Source: JBCCJA01 sp039045975 (lineage in GTDB: Bacteria > Planctomycetota > Planctomycetia > Planctomycetales > Planctomycetaceae). From it: a DNA stretch of 64,000 bases. Of this stretch, positions 26,620 to 35,888 are shown piece by piece. Under the pieces are notes generated by a model. That model did not search any database. It worked only from the letters and a program-made list of their open reading frames with translations, and had not been told where the DNA came from. How positions within the stretch are numbered: position 1 is the stretch's first letter; every line of letters begins with the position of its first letter. The stretch spans positions 13,194-77,193 of the forward strand of contig JBCCJA010000010.1 in assembly GCA_039045975.1 (NCBI GenBank), read 5' to 3'. Made by a program: the position numbers and the translations under genes.

Positions 26620-27237
26620 ATGAGCGTCGACCAATTACCCGAATTGCGGTCTGACGACCCGCGACTGGCGGAGATTTTCGCCGTCCGACGTTCCTTGGAC
26701 GGATGGACGGTTGAGGAGTACGAGAAGCTTTCGGGCCGCGTCTCACGGGTCGAGTACGTCGAAGGCCGTTTGGAGCTGCTCGTGGCCGCTTCGATCAGAC
26801 ACCAACGGATCGTGACCGCCATTTTATCCGTCCTGTTCGACGCAATTCTTAAACCGGGACACGGCGAAGTCTTCGGCCAGAATACCGGCTTGGCGACACG
26901 GCCGCGGCACTTCCGCGAACCGGACGTCACCGTCGTCTTGTCAGAGCACGCAGGCCGCCTGAGCGAACAACGGGCGCTCTACGCCGACCTTGTCGTCGAG
27001 GTGATCAGCCCGGATGACCGCCGACGTGACCTGATCACAAAGCGAGACGAATACGCCGCCGCCGGGATTCCCGAGTATTGGATCGCCGATCCTGACGACG
27101 GCTCGCTGACGATCCTCGTCCTCGAAGGTGGCGCCTATCGGGAGGCGATCAAGGCGACGGCCGGGACCGTCGCCTCGGCGACGCTTGATGGGGTCGAGGT
27201 CGATATCGACGAAACGATCGGCCAGTTTCTTAATTAA
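26620..27237 (+). CDS. Uma2 family (DUF820) putative endonuclease-fold protein
   Basis: This 205-residue protein has the Uma2 pattern of a PD-(D/E)xK fold: EGRLELLVAASIRHQRIVTA, FREPDVTVVL as the acidic element, DLVVEVISPDDRRRDLITKR as the D/E-x-K-like segment, and YAAAGIPEYWIADPDDGSLT. Uma2 proteins are very numerous in cyanobacteria and planctomycetes, and their biological role is unclear. It starts 9 nt after nuoC and ends 14 nt before nuoD. The junction with nuoD holds an AT-rich stretch (27229-27247) with the palindrome CTTAATTAAG, unlike the surrounding sequence. It looks like an insertion into the nuo operon. Confidence 0.85.
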   Translation: MSVDQLPELRSDDPRLAEIFAVRRSLDGWTVEEYEKLSGRVSRVEYVEGRLELLVAASIRHQRIVTAILSVLFDAILKPGHGEVFGQNTGLATRPRHFREPDVTVVLSEHAGRLSEQRALYADLVVEVISPDDRRRDLITKRDEYAAAGIPEYWIADPDDGSLTILVLEGGAYREAIKATAGTVASATLDGVEVDIDETIGQFLN

Positions 27238-27251
27238 GAATTTAATTCGCT

Positions 27252-28505
27252 ATGCCCGTCACCGTCGAAGACCCGAACGTCGTCGAGTTCGACGTCCGTA
27301 CCGACGAGATGCTCATCAACATGGGCCCGCAGCACCCGTCGACGCATGGCGTGCTGAGGGTGCTGCTGCGGACCGACGGCGAGGTCGTCCACGAGGCCAC
27401 GCCGCATATCGGATACCTGCACCGCTGTGCCGAGAAGATCGGCGAGCACCTCACGCCGGCCCAGTGGCTGCCCTACACCGACCGGCTCGACTACTTGGCC
27501 GGGATGAACATGAACCTCGGGCTGAGCCTGTGCGTCGAGAAGATGCTCGGGGTCGAGGTGCCCGAGAAGGGCCGGCACCTGCGGGTGGTCATCGCGGAAC
27601 TGGGCCGGGTCGCGTCGCATCTGCTCGGGATGGGCGCGTACGGGCTCGATCTCGGCACGTTCACGCCTTTTCTGTACGCGTTCCGTGAGCGCGAGATCGT
27701 CCTCGACTTCTTCGAAGAGGTCTGCGGTGCCCGGCTGACTTACAGCTACCTCGGTATCGGCGGGGCCAGCCACGACCTGCCGGCCGAGATCCCGATCCCG
27801 AAGAGCCTCGGCCAGCTCACCGGGATCGACGACGACGCGGTCACGAGCTTCCCCGACGCCGTCCGCGTGTTCCTCGACTGGATGGAGCCGCGGATCGCCG
27901 AGTATCACGCGCTGCTGACGACGAACGCGATCTTCATCCGCCGCACGGCCGGCGTCGGCACGCTGTCTCGCGAGATGGCGATCGACCACGGCGTGACCGG
28001 GCCGACGCTGCGGGGCTCGGGCGTCGACCACGACCTGCGTCGCGACGGCGACCCGCTCTACACGCGGATGTACGAGGGGTACGACTTCGAGATCCCGCAC
28101 GCCCCGTTCGCCGACATGGTCGGCGGGCGGGTCCCGCCGACGGTCGAAGTCGGCGACAACTGGAGCCGCTTCTACGTCCGGATGCTCGAGGTCCGCGAGA
28201 GCCTGCGTCTCGTCCGGCAGGCGCTCGACAAGTACGAGGCCTCGACCGGCCCGTTCCGCGTCGAGCACAAGTTGACGGCCCGGCTGCCGAAGGACGAGTG
28301 CTACCTCGAAACCGAATGCCCCCGCGGCCAGATGGGCTACTACGTCGTCTGCGACGGCAGCCCGATCCCGGTGCGGGTCCGCGCGAAGAGCAGCTGCTTC
28401 TGCAACCTCAGCGTGACCGGCCCGCTCTGCGAGGGCGTCCTCATCGCCGACGTGCCGTCGATCTTGGGCTCGCTCGACTTCGTGATGGCGGAGATCGACC
28501 GCTAA
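27252..28505 (+). CDS. nuoD: NADH-quinone oxidoreductase subunit D
   Basis: NuoD is the 49-kDa-type subunit that forms the quinone site with NuoB. The 417 residues match the family length. The N-terminal MLINMGPQHPSTHGVLRV contains the conserved HPSTH loop. The GYLHRCAEKIGE and YTDRLDYLAGMNMNLG segments follow, and the C-terminal part has ECPRGQMGYYVV, FCNLS and the final GSLDFVMAEIDR. It stands alone with no NuoC fusion. It is followed after 3 nt by a convergent zinc-ribbon gene, so the nuo run ends here without nuoE, F, G, H or the membrane subunits J-N. Confidence 0.96.
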   Translation: MPVTVEDPNVVEFDVRTDEMLINMGPQHPSTHGVLRVLLRTDGEVVHEATPHIGYLHRCAEKIGEHLTPAQWLPYTDRLDYLAGMNMNLGLSLCVEKMLGVEVPEKGRHLRVVIAELGRVASHLLGMGAYGLDLGTFTPFLYAFREREIVLDFFEEVCGARLTYSYLGIGGASHDLPAEIPIPKSLGQLTGIDDDAVTSFPDAVRVFLDWMEPRIAEYHALLTTNAIFIRRTAGVGTLSREMAIDHGVTGPTLRGSGVDHDLRRDGDPLYTRMYEGYDFEIPHAPFADMVGGRVPPTVEVGDNWSRFYVRMLEVRESLRLVRQALDKYEASTGPFRVEHKLTARLPKDECYLETECPRGQMGYYVVCDGSPIPVRVRAKSSCFCNLSVTGPLCEGVLIADVPSILGSLDFVMAEIDR

Positions 28506-28508
28506 CGG

Positions 28509-28751
28509 TCAAGCCGCGTCGTCCGGAATCGCAAAGTGCGGCGACCGATCGTCGGCCTTGTAAAGAAATCCGACCTCGGCGTGACGCTGCGTGCAGTTCG
28601 GGCAGTGCGAGTTGCGGAAGTCGGTCGACCGCCGGCAGGCGCCGCAGAGCCGCTCGAACTTCGGCCGCGAGAACCGCCACACGGCGTAAGCGATCGCGAG
28701 CGTCGCGACGCCGATGACGATCGACCACTGATTCGGCGTCAGGTCGATCAC
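28509..28751 (-). CDS. Small membrane zinc-ribbon protein
   Basis: This 80-residue protein has an N-terminal hydrophobic helix (WSIVIGVATLAIAYAVWRF, about residues 9-27) and then two Cys pairs, CGAC and CPNC, spaced 15 residues apart (CGACRRSTDFRNSHCPNC). The pairs are typical of a zinc ribbon. The tail (ADDRSPHFAIPDDAA) is acidic. It is probably a membrane-anchored zinc protein facing the cytoplasm. The gene converges on nuoD with a 3-nt gap and lies upstream of tRNA-Phe in the transcription direction of neither. No function can be given. Confidence 0.65.
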   Translation of the reverse strand: MIDLTPNQWSIVIGVATLAIAYAVWRFSRPKFERLCGACRRSTDFRNSHCPNCTQRHAEVGFLYKADDRSPHFAIPDDAA

Positions 28752-28797
28752 AGAAAACCCCGCTGACGGACGCGTCGGGGCGAAAGCAACGAATGAG

Positions 28798-28870
<73 letters not shown>

Positions 28871-29090
28871 TTCGCCCCGGCTCCGCGAGACGGGCGGCGA
28901 TCGTAGGCCGCCGCCGAAAGCGATGCAATCGGTCTCCCGCCGCGACGCCCGACCGACACGACGGACGGGGTCGGGTTCGACCGCGGGACGCCGGATCGCT
29001 TTCGGGCGCGTCCCGCCCCACCGTACGATCAACGGCGTCACGCGGTCGGCGTCGTCCGCGGGGCGGGCCGAACCGCGAGGCGACACGGCG

Positions 29091-30281
29091 ATGCCCGAGA
29101 AGCGAAACACGTCCAACCGTTACAGGCCGGGCTTAAAGCAGCTCGTCGATCGCTTGGATAAGCTCCCCCCGATCTACGATCCCGGGCTCGAGAGCATCAT
29201 CTCGGCGCACACGGCGGTCTCGGACGTCGACGGGGCCGGGACCTATCGCGGCTATCTGATCAGCGAACTGGCCGACCGGGCGTCATTCCCCGAAGTTGCC
29301 TATCTGTTGATTGCGGGCGAGCTACCGACACTCGAACAGGCCGCCGACTTCCAGACGCAACTTTACGAGCGTCGCGGCGAGGCGGTCTGGTCGCACGGGA
29401 TCGCGGCCGACGCGCCCGAGAACGTGACGGTCGGCACGCTCGTGCGGACCGCGACGTCAGCGGCCGGTTACCGGGCCGACGACCCGCCGCCGCTCAACGA
29501 AGAGATCGCGTTGGCCGAGACCGCACGGCTGATCGGGTTCCTGCCGTCGCTGCTCTCGCGTCGACGCGAGCAGGACGGGACGTCGAGCCCGGTCGGCTTC
29601 GACAGCGGCTACAGCTACTCCGCGAACTTCCTGCGGCTCGTCACCGGGAAAGAGCCGACCGACGAGACCGAGAGGGCCTTCGAGGTCGCGTTGATCGCGA
29701 CGGCCGAGCAGGGTGTCGATGCCGCCAGCTTCGCGGCCCGGACCGCCGTCAGCGCCGGGGCCGGGCTTTACGCCGCGTTCACGGCGGCCGCCTCGGTCTG
29801 GAACGGGCCGCATCCGGGCGGGCCGCGTGAGGCGATCCTCACCCCGGTCCGGGAGATCGACGCCGTCGACGACGTGTCGGCCTATCTCGACCGCTTGGAA
29901 GCCGACCAGATGACCCTCCGTGCTTTCGACCCGCGCTGGGTCGAAAATACGGACGCCCGGCTCGCGACACTGACCGGTTGGTGCCGGACGCTCGCCGACG
30001 CCTGCGGCCGCGGGGCCGCCGAAGACGTCGCCGCCGCGGTGGAAGTCCAGGCGGCGGAGCGTTTCCGGCTGGGCCCGTCGGTCGATTGGCCGGTGACCCG
30101 CATCTTCGATTACCTCGGGGTCCACCCGCGTCTGTTCAAAGCGGTCGTGACGACTGCGCGGATGACCGGCTGGGCGGCCCACGCGGTCGAACAGGCGAGG
30201 AGAAACCAGTTGCTGCGGCCGCGGGCCGAATACGTCGGCCCGGCGGTCCGCCCGCTGCCCGATTTCGGCACGCGCGGCTGA
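29091..30281 (+). CDS. Citrate-synthase-like protein with altered active site
   Basis: From the ATG at 29091 the protein is 396 residues, near the family's usual ~370-430. Recognisable citrate synthase segments are TYRGYLISELADRASFPEVA, the WNGPHPGGP motif (from canonical GPxHGGAN), VDWPVTRIFDYLGV with the likely catalytic Asp, and TGWAAHAVEQ with RPRAEYVGP. Two standard residues are missing. The first His (HEQNAS in E. coli) is replaced in TAEQGVDAAS, and the GHRVY loop is deleted, leaving only ...RAFDPRWV. The enzyme may therefore lack citrate synthase activity, or may be a paralogue such as a methylcitrate-type or regulatory protein. It is the only such gene in the window. Confidence 0.75.
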   Translation: MPEKRNTSNRYRPGLKQLVDRLDKLPPIYDPGLESIISAHTAVSDVDGAGTYRGYLISELADRASFPEVAYLLIAGELPTLEQAADFQTQLYERRGEAVWSHGIAADAPENVTVGTLVRTATSAAGYRADDPPPLNEEIALAETARLIGFLPSLLSRRREQDGTSSPVGFDSGYSYSANFLRLVTGKEPTDETERAFEVALIATAEQGVDAASFAARTAVSAGAGLYAAFTAAASVWNGPHPGGPREAILTPVREIDAVDDVSAYLDRLEADQMTLRAFDPRWVENTDARLATLTGWCRTLADACGRGAAEDVAAAVEVQAAERFRLGPSVDWPVTRIFDYLGVHPRLFKAVVTTARMTGWAAHAVEQARRNQLLRPRAEYVGPAVRPLPDFGTRG

Positions 30282-30419
30282 CGGCCGGTCGCCGACGTCC
30301 TGCGCTTCCGTCGTCGGCCCGCGGCACTTACCGTGGCCGGGTCGGCGGCGTCGCAAGTCCCGGAGGCGACGCCGCGTCGAAGGCCGCCGGGGTCACCGCC
30401 GAAACGCCGAGGGACTGCC

Positions 30420-30980
30420 ATGGATCAGGACGAAATTCTGCTCGACGCCGAAGAGCGGATGGGCAAAGCGGCCGACCTCTTTCGCGATCAGCTGCAGGGC
30501 CTGCGTACGGGCCGGGCGACGCCGGCGCTCGTCGAGTCGGTCCGGGTCGAGATGTACGGCTCGATGATGCCACTGAAGCAGTGCGCGACGATCAGCGTCC
30601 CCGAGCCGCAGCAGATCGTCGTCCGCCCCTTCGACGCGTCGCAGATCTCGGCGATCACGAAGGCGATCCAGAACAGCGACATCGGCCTCGCGCCGAACTC
30701 GGACGGACGGCTCGTGCGGCTGAACGTCCCGCCGCTGTCGACCGAACGCCGCAAGCAGATCGTCTCGCGGGTCAAAGAACTCGCCGAAGAGGCCCGCGTC
30801 TCGATCCGCAACATCCGCCGCGACGCGAACAAGCACGCCGACCAGGGCGAGAAAGATAAACTGTTCGGCGAGGACGAATGCGCGACCGTGAAGGACTCGA
30901 TCCAAGACCTGACGAAGAAATTCGAAGGCAAGGTCAACGACGGGGCGAAAGCGAAAGAAGAAGAGGTGATGAACGAGTGA
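30420..30980 (+). CDS. frr: Ribosome recycling factor
   Basis: RRF releases ribosomes after termination together with EF-G. From the ATG at 30420 it is 186 residues, the normal length. The frame is open upstream, but conserved sequence starts at MDQDEILLDAEERMGKAADL. The GRATPALVESVRVEMYGS and LNVPPLSTERRKQIVSRVKE motifs and the three-helix-bundle C-terminus (VRNIRRDANKH-like segment) are all present. tsf and pyrH are not adjacent. The following 100 nt contain imperfect GC-rich inverted repeats but no clean terminator. Confidence 0.95.
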   Translation: MDQDEILLDAEERMGKAADLFRDQLQGLRTGRATPALVESVRVEMYGSMMPLKQCATISVPEPQQIVVRPFDASQISAITKAIQNSDIGLAPNSDGRLVRLNVPPLSTERRKQIVSRVKELAEEARVSIRNIRRDANKHADQGEKDKLFGEDECATVKDSIQDLTKKFEGKVNDGAKAKEEEVMNE

Positions 30981-31082
30981 CCGGCAGCCGTCGGCTGGTA
31001 GCCGTGCGCTACTAGCGGCCGCCAGCCGGGAAGGTCCCGGCGTCCGGGGCTCACAGCCAGCAGCTACGGGCTAATCGCGTTC

Positions 31083-32837
31083 ATGTCGTATCGGACGGTC
31101 AAACGGCTGCTCGGCGAGACGAGCCTGGAGCGGAAGTGCCGCTTCCTGTTCGGGACCGGCCTCCTGCTGCTGATCGCGGGCAGTTTCTCGCTGTACGGCT
31201 GGCGGAACGCCGAGGTCGTCTATCGCGAGCGACGGACCGTCGCCCGCGTGCTCAAAGAGCCGATCCTCTACCACAGTCACCGGACCGCGTTCGAACAGAT
31301 CGCGAAGGCTGCCGTCGGGTCGACAGACGCGGGCGGCGGCGACCTCCCGGCCCCGCCGGCCGGGTTCTCGCTCGATTTGCTCCGCCTCTCGAGCGCCGAG
31401 GTCCAAGGCTGGGACGTCTTCAGTGCCGACCCGGCCAACAGCCCGCCCCGCAGCCGTCCGGTCGATCAGGCCGGATACGACGCCTTAGAGCGGATCCAGC
31501 TCGGCGAAGACGAGATCACCCGCACGACGAAAGACGAGTACCAGTTCTACGCCGCGGCGCGGGCCGACCAGGACTGCGTCAAATGTCATTACCACCGCGA
31601 CGCCGACGTCGGCGACCTGCTCGGCGTCGTCGCGATCAAGCTGCCGCTGACGGAAACGAAGGCGTTACTGGCGCGGAACAACTTCTTCCTGATCAGCGCC
31701 GCCGTCACGACCGCCCTGCTCGCGATGGCCGCCGCCTACGCGATCGTGCGGTACGTCATCGTCAAACCGGTGCTGCACCTCAAGGAGGTCGCCGAGGACG
31801 TCTCCCGCGGCACGATCGACCGCCGCGCCGACATCCGCACCGGCGATGAGTTCGAACAGCTCTCGCACGCGTTCAACCGCATGCTGCGGCACCTGATCAC
31901 GATGCAAGAAGAGGTCCGTGAGGTGAACGGCGACCTCGACGCGAAGGTCGAAGAACTCGCCCGCGTGAACCTGCGGCTGTACGAGACGAACCAGATGAAG
32001 GACGACTTCCTGGCGACGATGTCTCACGAGTTGAAGACGCCGCTGAACAGCATCCTCGGCTTCAGTGACGTGCTCGCCGGGTCGGAGAATCTGACCGACA
32101 AACAGAAGCGGTTCGTCGGCAACATCGAACGCTCCGGCCGCGACCTTATGTTGCTCATTAATGACGTGCTCGACGTCGCCCGGATCGAAAACGGCAAGCT
32201 GGAGATCCGCGCCGCCGACTTCCGACTCGGCGAATTACTCGAGCGTCAGCGGGACGCGATGCAGCCGCTCGCCGGCAAGAAGGGCGTGCACCTCGACGTC
32301 GCCGTGGCGCCCGACGTGCCGGTCCTGCGGCAAGACCCGGGCAAGCTCCAACAGATCGTCGTCAACCTGCTCTCTAACGCGATCAAGTTCACGCCGCCGG
32401 GCGGGCGGGTCGACGCGACGGCGGAGCTGCTCGACGACGGGCAGACGTTCGAGGTCGTCGTTTCCGACACCGGCACGGGCATCCCGCCGGAGGAGCAGGT
32501 CCTCGTCTTCGAAAAGTTCCGTCAGGGCAAAACGGCGTCGGGCCGGGAGAACGCGATCACCCGCGAGCACGGCGGCACGGGGCTCGGCCTGTCGATCGTC
32601 CGCGAACTCGCCCGGCTGCTCGGCGGCGAGATCACGCTCGAGAGCGAATTCGGCCAGGGCAGTCGATTCATCGTCCGCCTGCCGATCCGCGTCCGCGAAG
32701 ACCGCCGCCCCCGGGCCGCGCTGCGGGGCGACACGAGCGACGACACGGAAGAGCCCGCACTGCCGCCGGCTTACGCGCTACGACTGGCCCCGACCGAAGA
32801 CCCGGCCGGCGGCGGGAACGGGAGCGTGCACGACTGA
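31083..32837 (+). CDS. Haem-binding (DUF3365-like) sensor histidine kinase
   Basis: This 584-residue membrane kinase has a TM helix at about 21-40, a periplasmic domain (about 41-195), a second TM helix (about 198-222), HAMP, HisKA and HATPase_c. The periplasmic domain resembles the Tll0287/DUF3365 family. It carries a c-type haem motif C165-x2-C168-H169 (CVKCH), so redox or gas sensing is plausible. The dimerisation H-box is MSHELKTPLNS with His315 as the phosphorylation site. The N-box is VVNLLSNAIKF, G1 is SDTGTGIPPEEQ and G2 is GGTGLGLSIV. No response regulator is adjacent; the nearest REC protein is at 39652. Confidence 0.88.
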   Translation: MSYRTVKRLLGETSLERKCRFLFGTGLLLLIAGSFSLYGWRNAEVVYRERRTVARVLKEPILYHSHRTAFEQIAKAAVGSTDAGGGDLPAPPAGFSLDLLRLSSAEVQGWDVFSADPANSPPRSRPVDQAGYDALERIQLGEDEITRTTKDEYQFYAAARADQDCVKCHYHRDADVGDLLGVVAIKLPLTETKALLARNNFFLISAAVTTALLAMAAAYAIVRYVIVKPVLHLKEVAEDVSRGTIDRRADIRTGDEFEQLSHAFNRMLRHLITMQEEVREVNGDLDAKVEELARVNLRLYETNQMKDDFLATMSHELKTPLNSILGFSDVLAGSENLTDKQKRFVGNIERSGRDLMLLINDVLDVARIENGKLEIRAADFRLGELLERQRDAMQPLAGKKGVHLDVAVAPDVPVLRQDPGKLQQIVVNLLSNAIKFTPPGGRVDATAELLDDGQTFEVVVSDTGTGIPPEEQVLVFEKFRQGKTASGRENAITREHGGTGLGLSIVRELARLLGGEITLESEFGQGSRFIVRLPIRVREDRRPRAALRGDTSDDTEEPALPPAYALRLAPTEDPAGGGNGSVHD

Positions 32838-32931
32838 CGGTTTCCCGCGGCCCGACGATTTACCCTCGCCCTCGCCGCCCCTACCGTCGCGGCGGTAACG
32901 GCCCGCACAGCCTCACGGAGAACGGAATCTG

Positions 32932-35694
32932 ATGCGTCCGAACGTCACGACCTCCGCCCTCGCGTCCGCGACCGCCGCGATCCTGCTCCCGCTCGGCGTC
33001 ACCGCCGTCGCCCGGGCCGACGCACCCCCGAAAGCCGACGGCATGACCCCGCTCCGCACGATCGAAGGAATCTCCGAGTACGAACTCGGCAACGGGCTAC
33101 GCGTCCTGCTGTTCCCCGACGAGACGAAGCCGACCGTCACCGTGAACCTGACGGTGCTCGTCGGCTCACGGCACGAGGGCTACGGCGAAGCCGGCATGGC
33201 GCACCTTCTGGAGCACATGGTCTTCAAGGGCACGCCGACGCGGTCCGACATCCCGGAAATGCTCAAGGCCCGCGGCGCGAGCTTCAACGGGACGACCTGG
33301 TTCGACCGCACGAACTACTACGAGACCCTCCCGGCGAGTGACGAGAACCTCGAATTCGCCCTCGCCCTCGAGGCCGACCGGTTCGTCAACAGCCTCATCC
33401 GCGGCGAGGACCTCGCGTCCGAAATGACCGTCGTCCGCAACGAGTTCGAGCGGGGCGAGAACAGCCCGCAGCGGATCTTGCGGCAGCGGATCCAGTCGGC
33501 CGCCTACGACTGGCACGGCTACGGCCGCTCGACGATCGGCAACCGCGCCGATATCGAACGCGTCCCGGTCGCCAACCTGAAGGCCTTCTACGAGAAGTAC
33601 TACCGCCCCGAGAACGCGGTCCTCGTCGTCGCCGGCCGCTTCGACCCGGCGAAGGCGGTCGAGTTCATCTCGACGCACTTCGCGCCGCTGACGAACCCCG
33701 ACGAGCCCCTGCCGACGACCTACACCGAAGAGCCGGCCCAGGACGGCGAGCGGACCGTCACGCTCCGCCGCGTCGGCGAGGTCGGGCTCGCCGGGTTCGC
33801 GTACCACATCCCGGCGGGCGGCTCGCCCGAATTCCCGGCCGTCGACGTGCTCGCCGAGGCGCTCGGCTCGTCCCCGTCGGGGCGCATCTACAAAGCGGTT
33901 GTCGAACCGGGGCTCGCCGCCGACGCGGCCAGTTACGCCTTCGCGCTGCACGACCCGGGCCTGTTGCAGGGCTTCGCGGAGGCGGCCGACGGGAACGACC
34001 CGCGCGATGTTCTCGCGAAGATGCTCGAAACGGTCGAACGCGTCGCCGAAGAGCCGATCACCGAGGAAGAAGTTGCTCGCGCGAAGGCGAAGCTGCTCAA
34101 GCAGCGGGAGCTCGTCGCGAACGACAGCGGTCGCATCGCGATCGAACTCAGCGACTGGGCCGCGATGGGCGACTGGCGGCTGTTCTTCCTCTACCGCGAC
34201 CGGCTGGAGGCGGTGACCGTCGAGGACGTCAACGCCGCCGCCGCGAAGTACCTGCAGCGGGAGAACCGCACCGCCGGCGTGTTCTTGCCGACGAAGGCGC
34301 CCGTCAGCGTGCCGGTCGCGCCGACGCTCGACATCGCCGAGCAGGTCGACGGGTATACCGGCCGCGAGGTCGCCGACCTCGGCGAGGCGTTCGACGTCGC
34401 GCCCGCGAACGTCGAGTCCCGGCTGACGCGGACGAAGGCAGGCGACGGCGATTTCGACCTGCTGCTGCTGCCGAAACAGAACCGCGGCTCGACCGTCTCG
34501 GCGCGGGTCGTCCTGCGGTACGGCAACGCCGAAGACCTCTCCGGCCTCGCGACGGCCTGCGAGATGCTGCCCCGGCTGATGCTCCGCGGGACGTCGACGA
34601 AGACGCGGGAGCAGATTCAAGACGAGCTCGACCGGCTGCAGGCCCGGCTGACGGGCAGCGGCTCGGCCGGCGCCGCCGCCTTCGCGATCAAGGCGAAGCG
34701 GGAGACGCTGCCCGCCGTGCTCGACCTGCTGACCGAGATCGTCACCGACGCGACCCTGCCGGCCGACGAACTCGAGATCATGCGGAAGGCCGAGCTGGCG
34801 ACGCTAAAAGCCCGTCTCGTCGACCCGCAGGCCCTCGCCCCGAACGCCGTGCGGCGTCGCCTTTCTCCGTGGCCGTCCGACGACCCGCGGTATGTACCGA
34901 CGCTCGAAGAGGAAGTCGCCCGCGTCGAGTCGGTCACCCGCGACCAGCTGCTGCGGCTGAAGGAGGAATTCCTGAACGGCGACGCAGGGGCGGCGACGTT
35001 CGTCGGCACGTTCGACGTCGACGACGCGACGTCGCGTGTCAAGACGTTGCTCGCGAGTCTCGACGGGCCGGTCCCGTACCGCCGGCTCGGGGACCGTGCG
35101 CCGGAGACGCTCGCGGCCGAATCTTTGGAGATCAACACGCCGGACAAGAAGAACGCGGTCTATTTCAACGCGACGGCCTTCGCGCTGTCCGACACCGATG
35201 CCGACTATCCGGCGGTGTTGCTCGGCAACTTCATCCTCGGCGGCGGGTCGCTGTCGTCGCGCCTCGGCGACCGGGTCCGGCAGCAGGAGGGCCTGTCGTA
35301 CGGCGTCGGCTCGGGCTTCAGTGCCCAGGCGCTCGACGAGCGGGCCGCGTTCTACATCTATGCGATCTCGAACCCGGAGAACGTGCCGCGGCTGAAGCAG
35401 GTCGTCCGCGAAGAACTCGACCGGTATCTCGCCGAGGGCCCGACGGACGAAGAGGTCGAACAGGCCCGCGGCGGTTACCTGCAGCAGGTCGCGGTCGAGC
35501 GGTCGGACGACGGCGAACTGGCCCGCGTTTTGTCCGCGACCGCCCGCGACGGGCGGACGATGGCGTTTTACGAGACGCTCGAAGAGGCACTCGGCGGCCT
35601 TACCGCCGAAGAAGTACGGGCGGCTTTCGCCCGCTACATCGACGTCGACCGCCTCGTCTTGGCCGTCGCCGGAGACTTCGGCAAGGACGACTAG
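32932..35694 (+). CDS. Secreted M16 zinc metalloprotease (pitrilysin/PQQL type)
   Basis: This 920-residue protein begins with a signal peptide (TSALASATAAILLPLGVTAV, cleavage near residue 27). The first M16 domain has the inverted zinc motif H91-LLE-H95 in GMAHLLEHMVFKGTP, with the distal Glu171 in RNEFERGEN. Further typical segments are YYETLPASDENLEFALALEA and YYRPENAVLVVAG. A second, inactive M16 half (about residues 490-910) contains GGGSLSSRLGDRVRQQEGLS. Such proteases degrade peptides in the periplasm. It is 94 nt downstream of the histidine kinase on the same strand. The 3' flank holds the 35749 inverted repeat. Confidence 0.92.
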   Translation: MRPNVTTSALASATAAILLPLGVTAVARADAPPKADGMTPLRTIEGISEYELGNGLRVLLFPDETKPTVTVNLTVLVGSRHEGYGEAGMAHLLEHMVFKGTPTRSDIPEMLKARGASFNGTTWFDRTNYYETLPASDENLEFALALEADRFVNSLIRGEDLASEMTVVRNEFERGENSPQRILRQRIQSAAYDWHGYGRSTIGNRADIERVPVANLKAFYEKYYRPENAVLVVAGRFDPAKAVEFISTHFAPLTNPDEPLPTTYTEEPAQDGERTVTLRRVGEVGLAGFAYHIPAGGSPEFPAVDVLAEALGSSPSGRIYKAVVEPGLAADAASYAFALHDPGLLQGFAEAADGNDPRDVLAKMLETVERVAEEPITEEEVARAKAKLLKQRELVANDSGRIAIELSDWAAMGDWRLFFLYRDRLEAVTVEDVNAAAAKYLQRENRTAGVFLPTKAPVSVPVAPTLDIAEQVDGYTGREVADLGEAFDVAPANVESRLTRTKAGDGDFDLLLLPKQNRGSTVSARVVLRYGNAEDLSGLATACEMLPRLMLRGTSTKTREQIQDELDRLQARLTGSGSAGAAAFAIKAKRETLPAVLDLLTEIVTDATLPADELEIMRKAELATLKARLVDPQALAPNAVRRRLSPWPSDDPRYVPTLEEEVARVESVTRDQLLRLKEEFLNGDAGAATFVGTFDVDDATSRVKTLLASLDGPVPYRRLGDRAPETLAAESLEINTPDKKNAVYFNATAFALSDTDADYPAVLLGNFILGGGSLSSRLGDRVRQQEGLSYGVGSGFSAQALDERAAFYIYAISNPENVPRLKQVVREELDRYLAEGPTDEEVEQARGGYLQQVAVERSDDGELARVLSATARDGRTMAFYETLEEALGGLTAEEVRAAFARYIDVDRLVLAVAGDFGKDD

Positions 35695-35748
35695 AAGCGG
35701 TTGCATTACTTGCCCGCAGCATAAGCTGTGGCTGCAACTCCGAGATCT

Positions 35749-35833
35749 GTAGGGCAGGCCCCCGCCTGCCGCATTTCGAGCGTACGTGATGTCCGAGGTC
35801 ACCGGAAATTCGGCAGGCGGGGGCCTGCCCTAC
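35749..35833. repeat. GTAG-headed inverted pair, 23-bp perfect arms
   Basis: Arms at 35749-35771 and 35811-35833 are perfect reverse complements with a 39-nt spacer. Each arm starts with GTAG and then forms its own hairpin, GGCAGGC-CCCC-GCCTGCC. This is the layout of a REP pair (BIME). It lies between the convergent M16 and transglutaminase genes. Confidence 0.75.
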
Positions 35834-35888
35834 GAATTTTCGGACACGCGCTCGTAATCGGTGTCTTGAAACCGTTCCCGGCCGCAGC

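Noticed and set aside
30981..31082. GC-rich imperfect inverted repeats after frr
   Set aside because: Arms pair only in short blocks with many mismatches and no GTAG head, so I do not call a repeat element.
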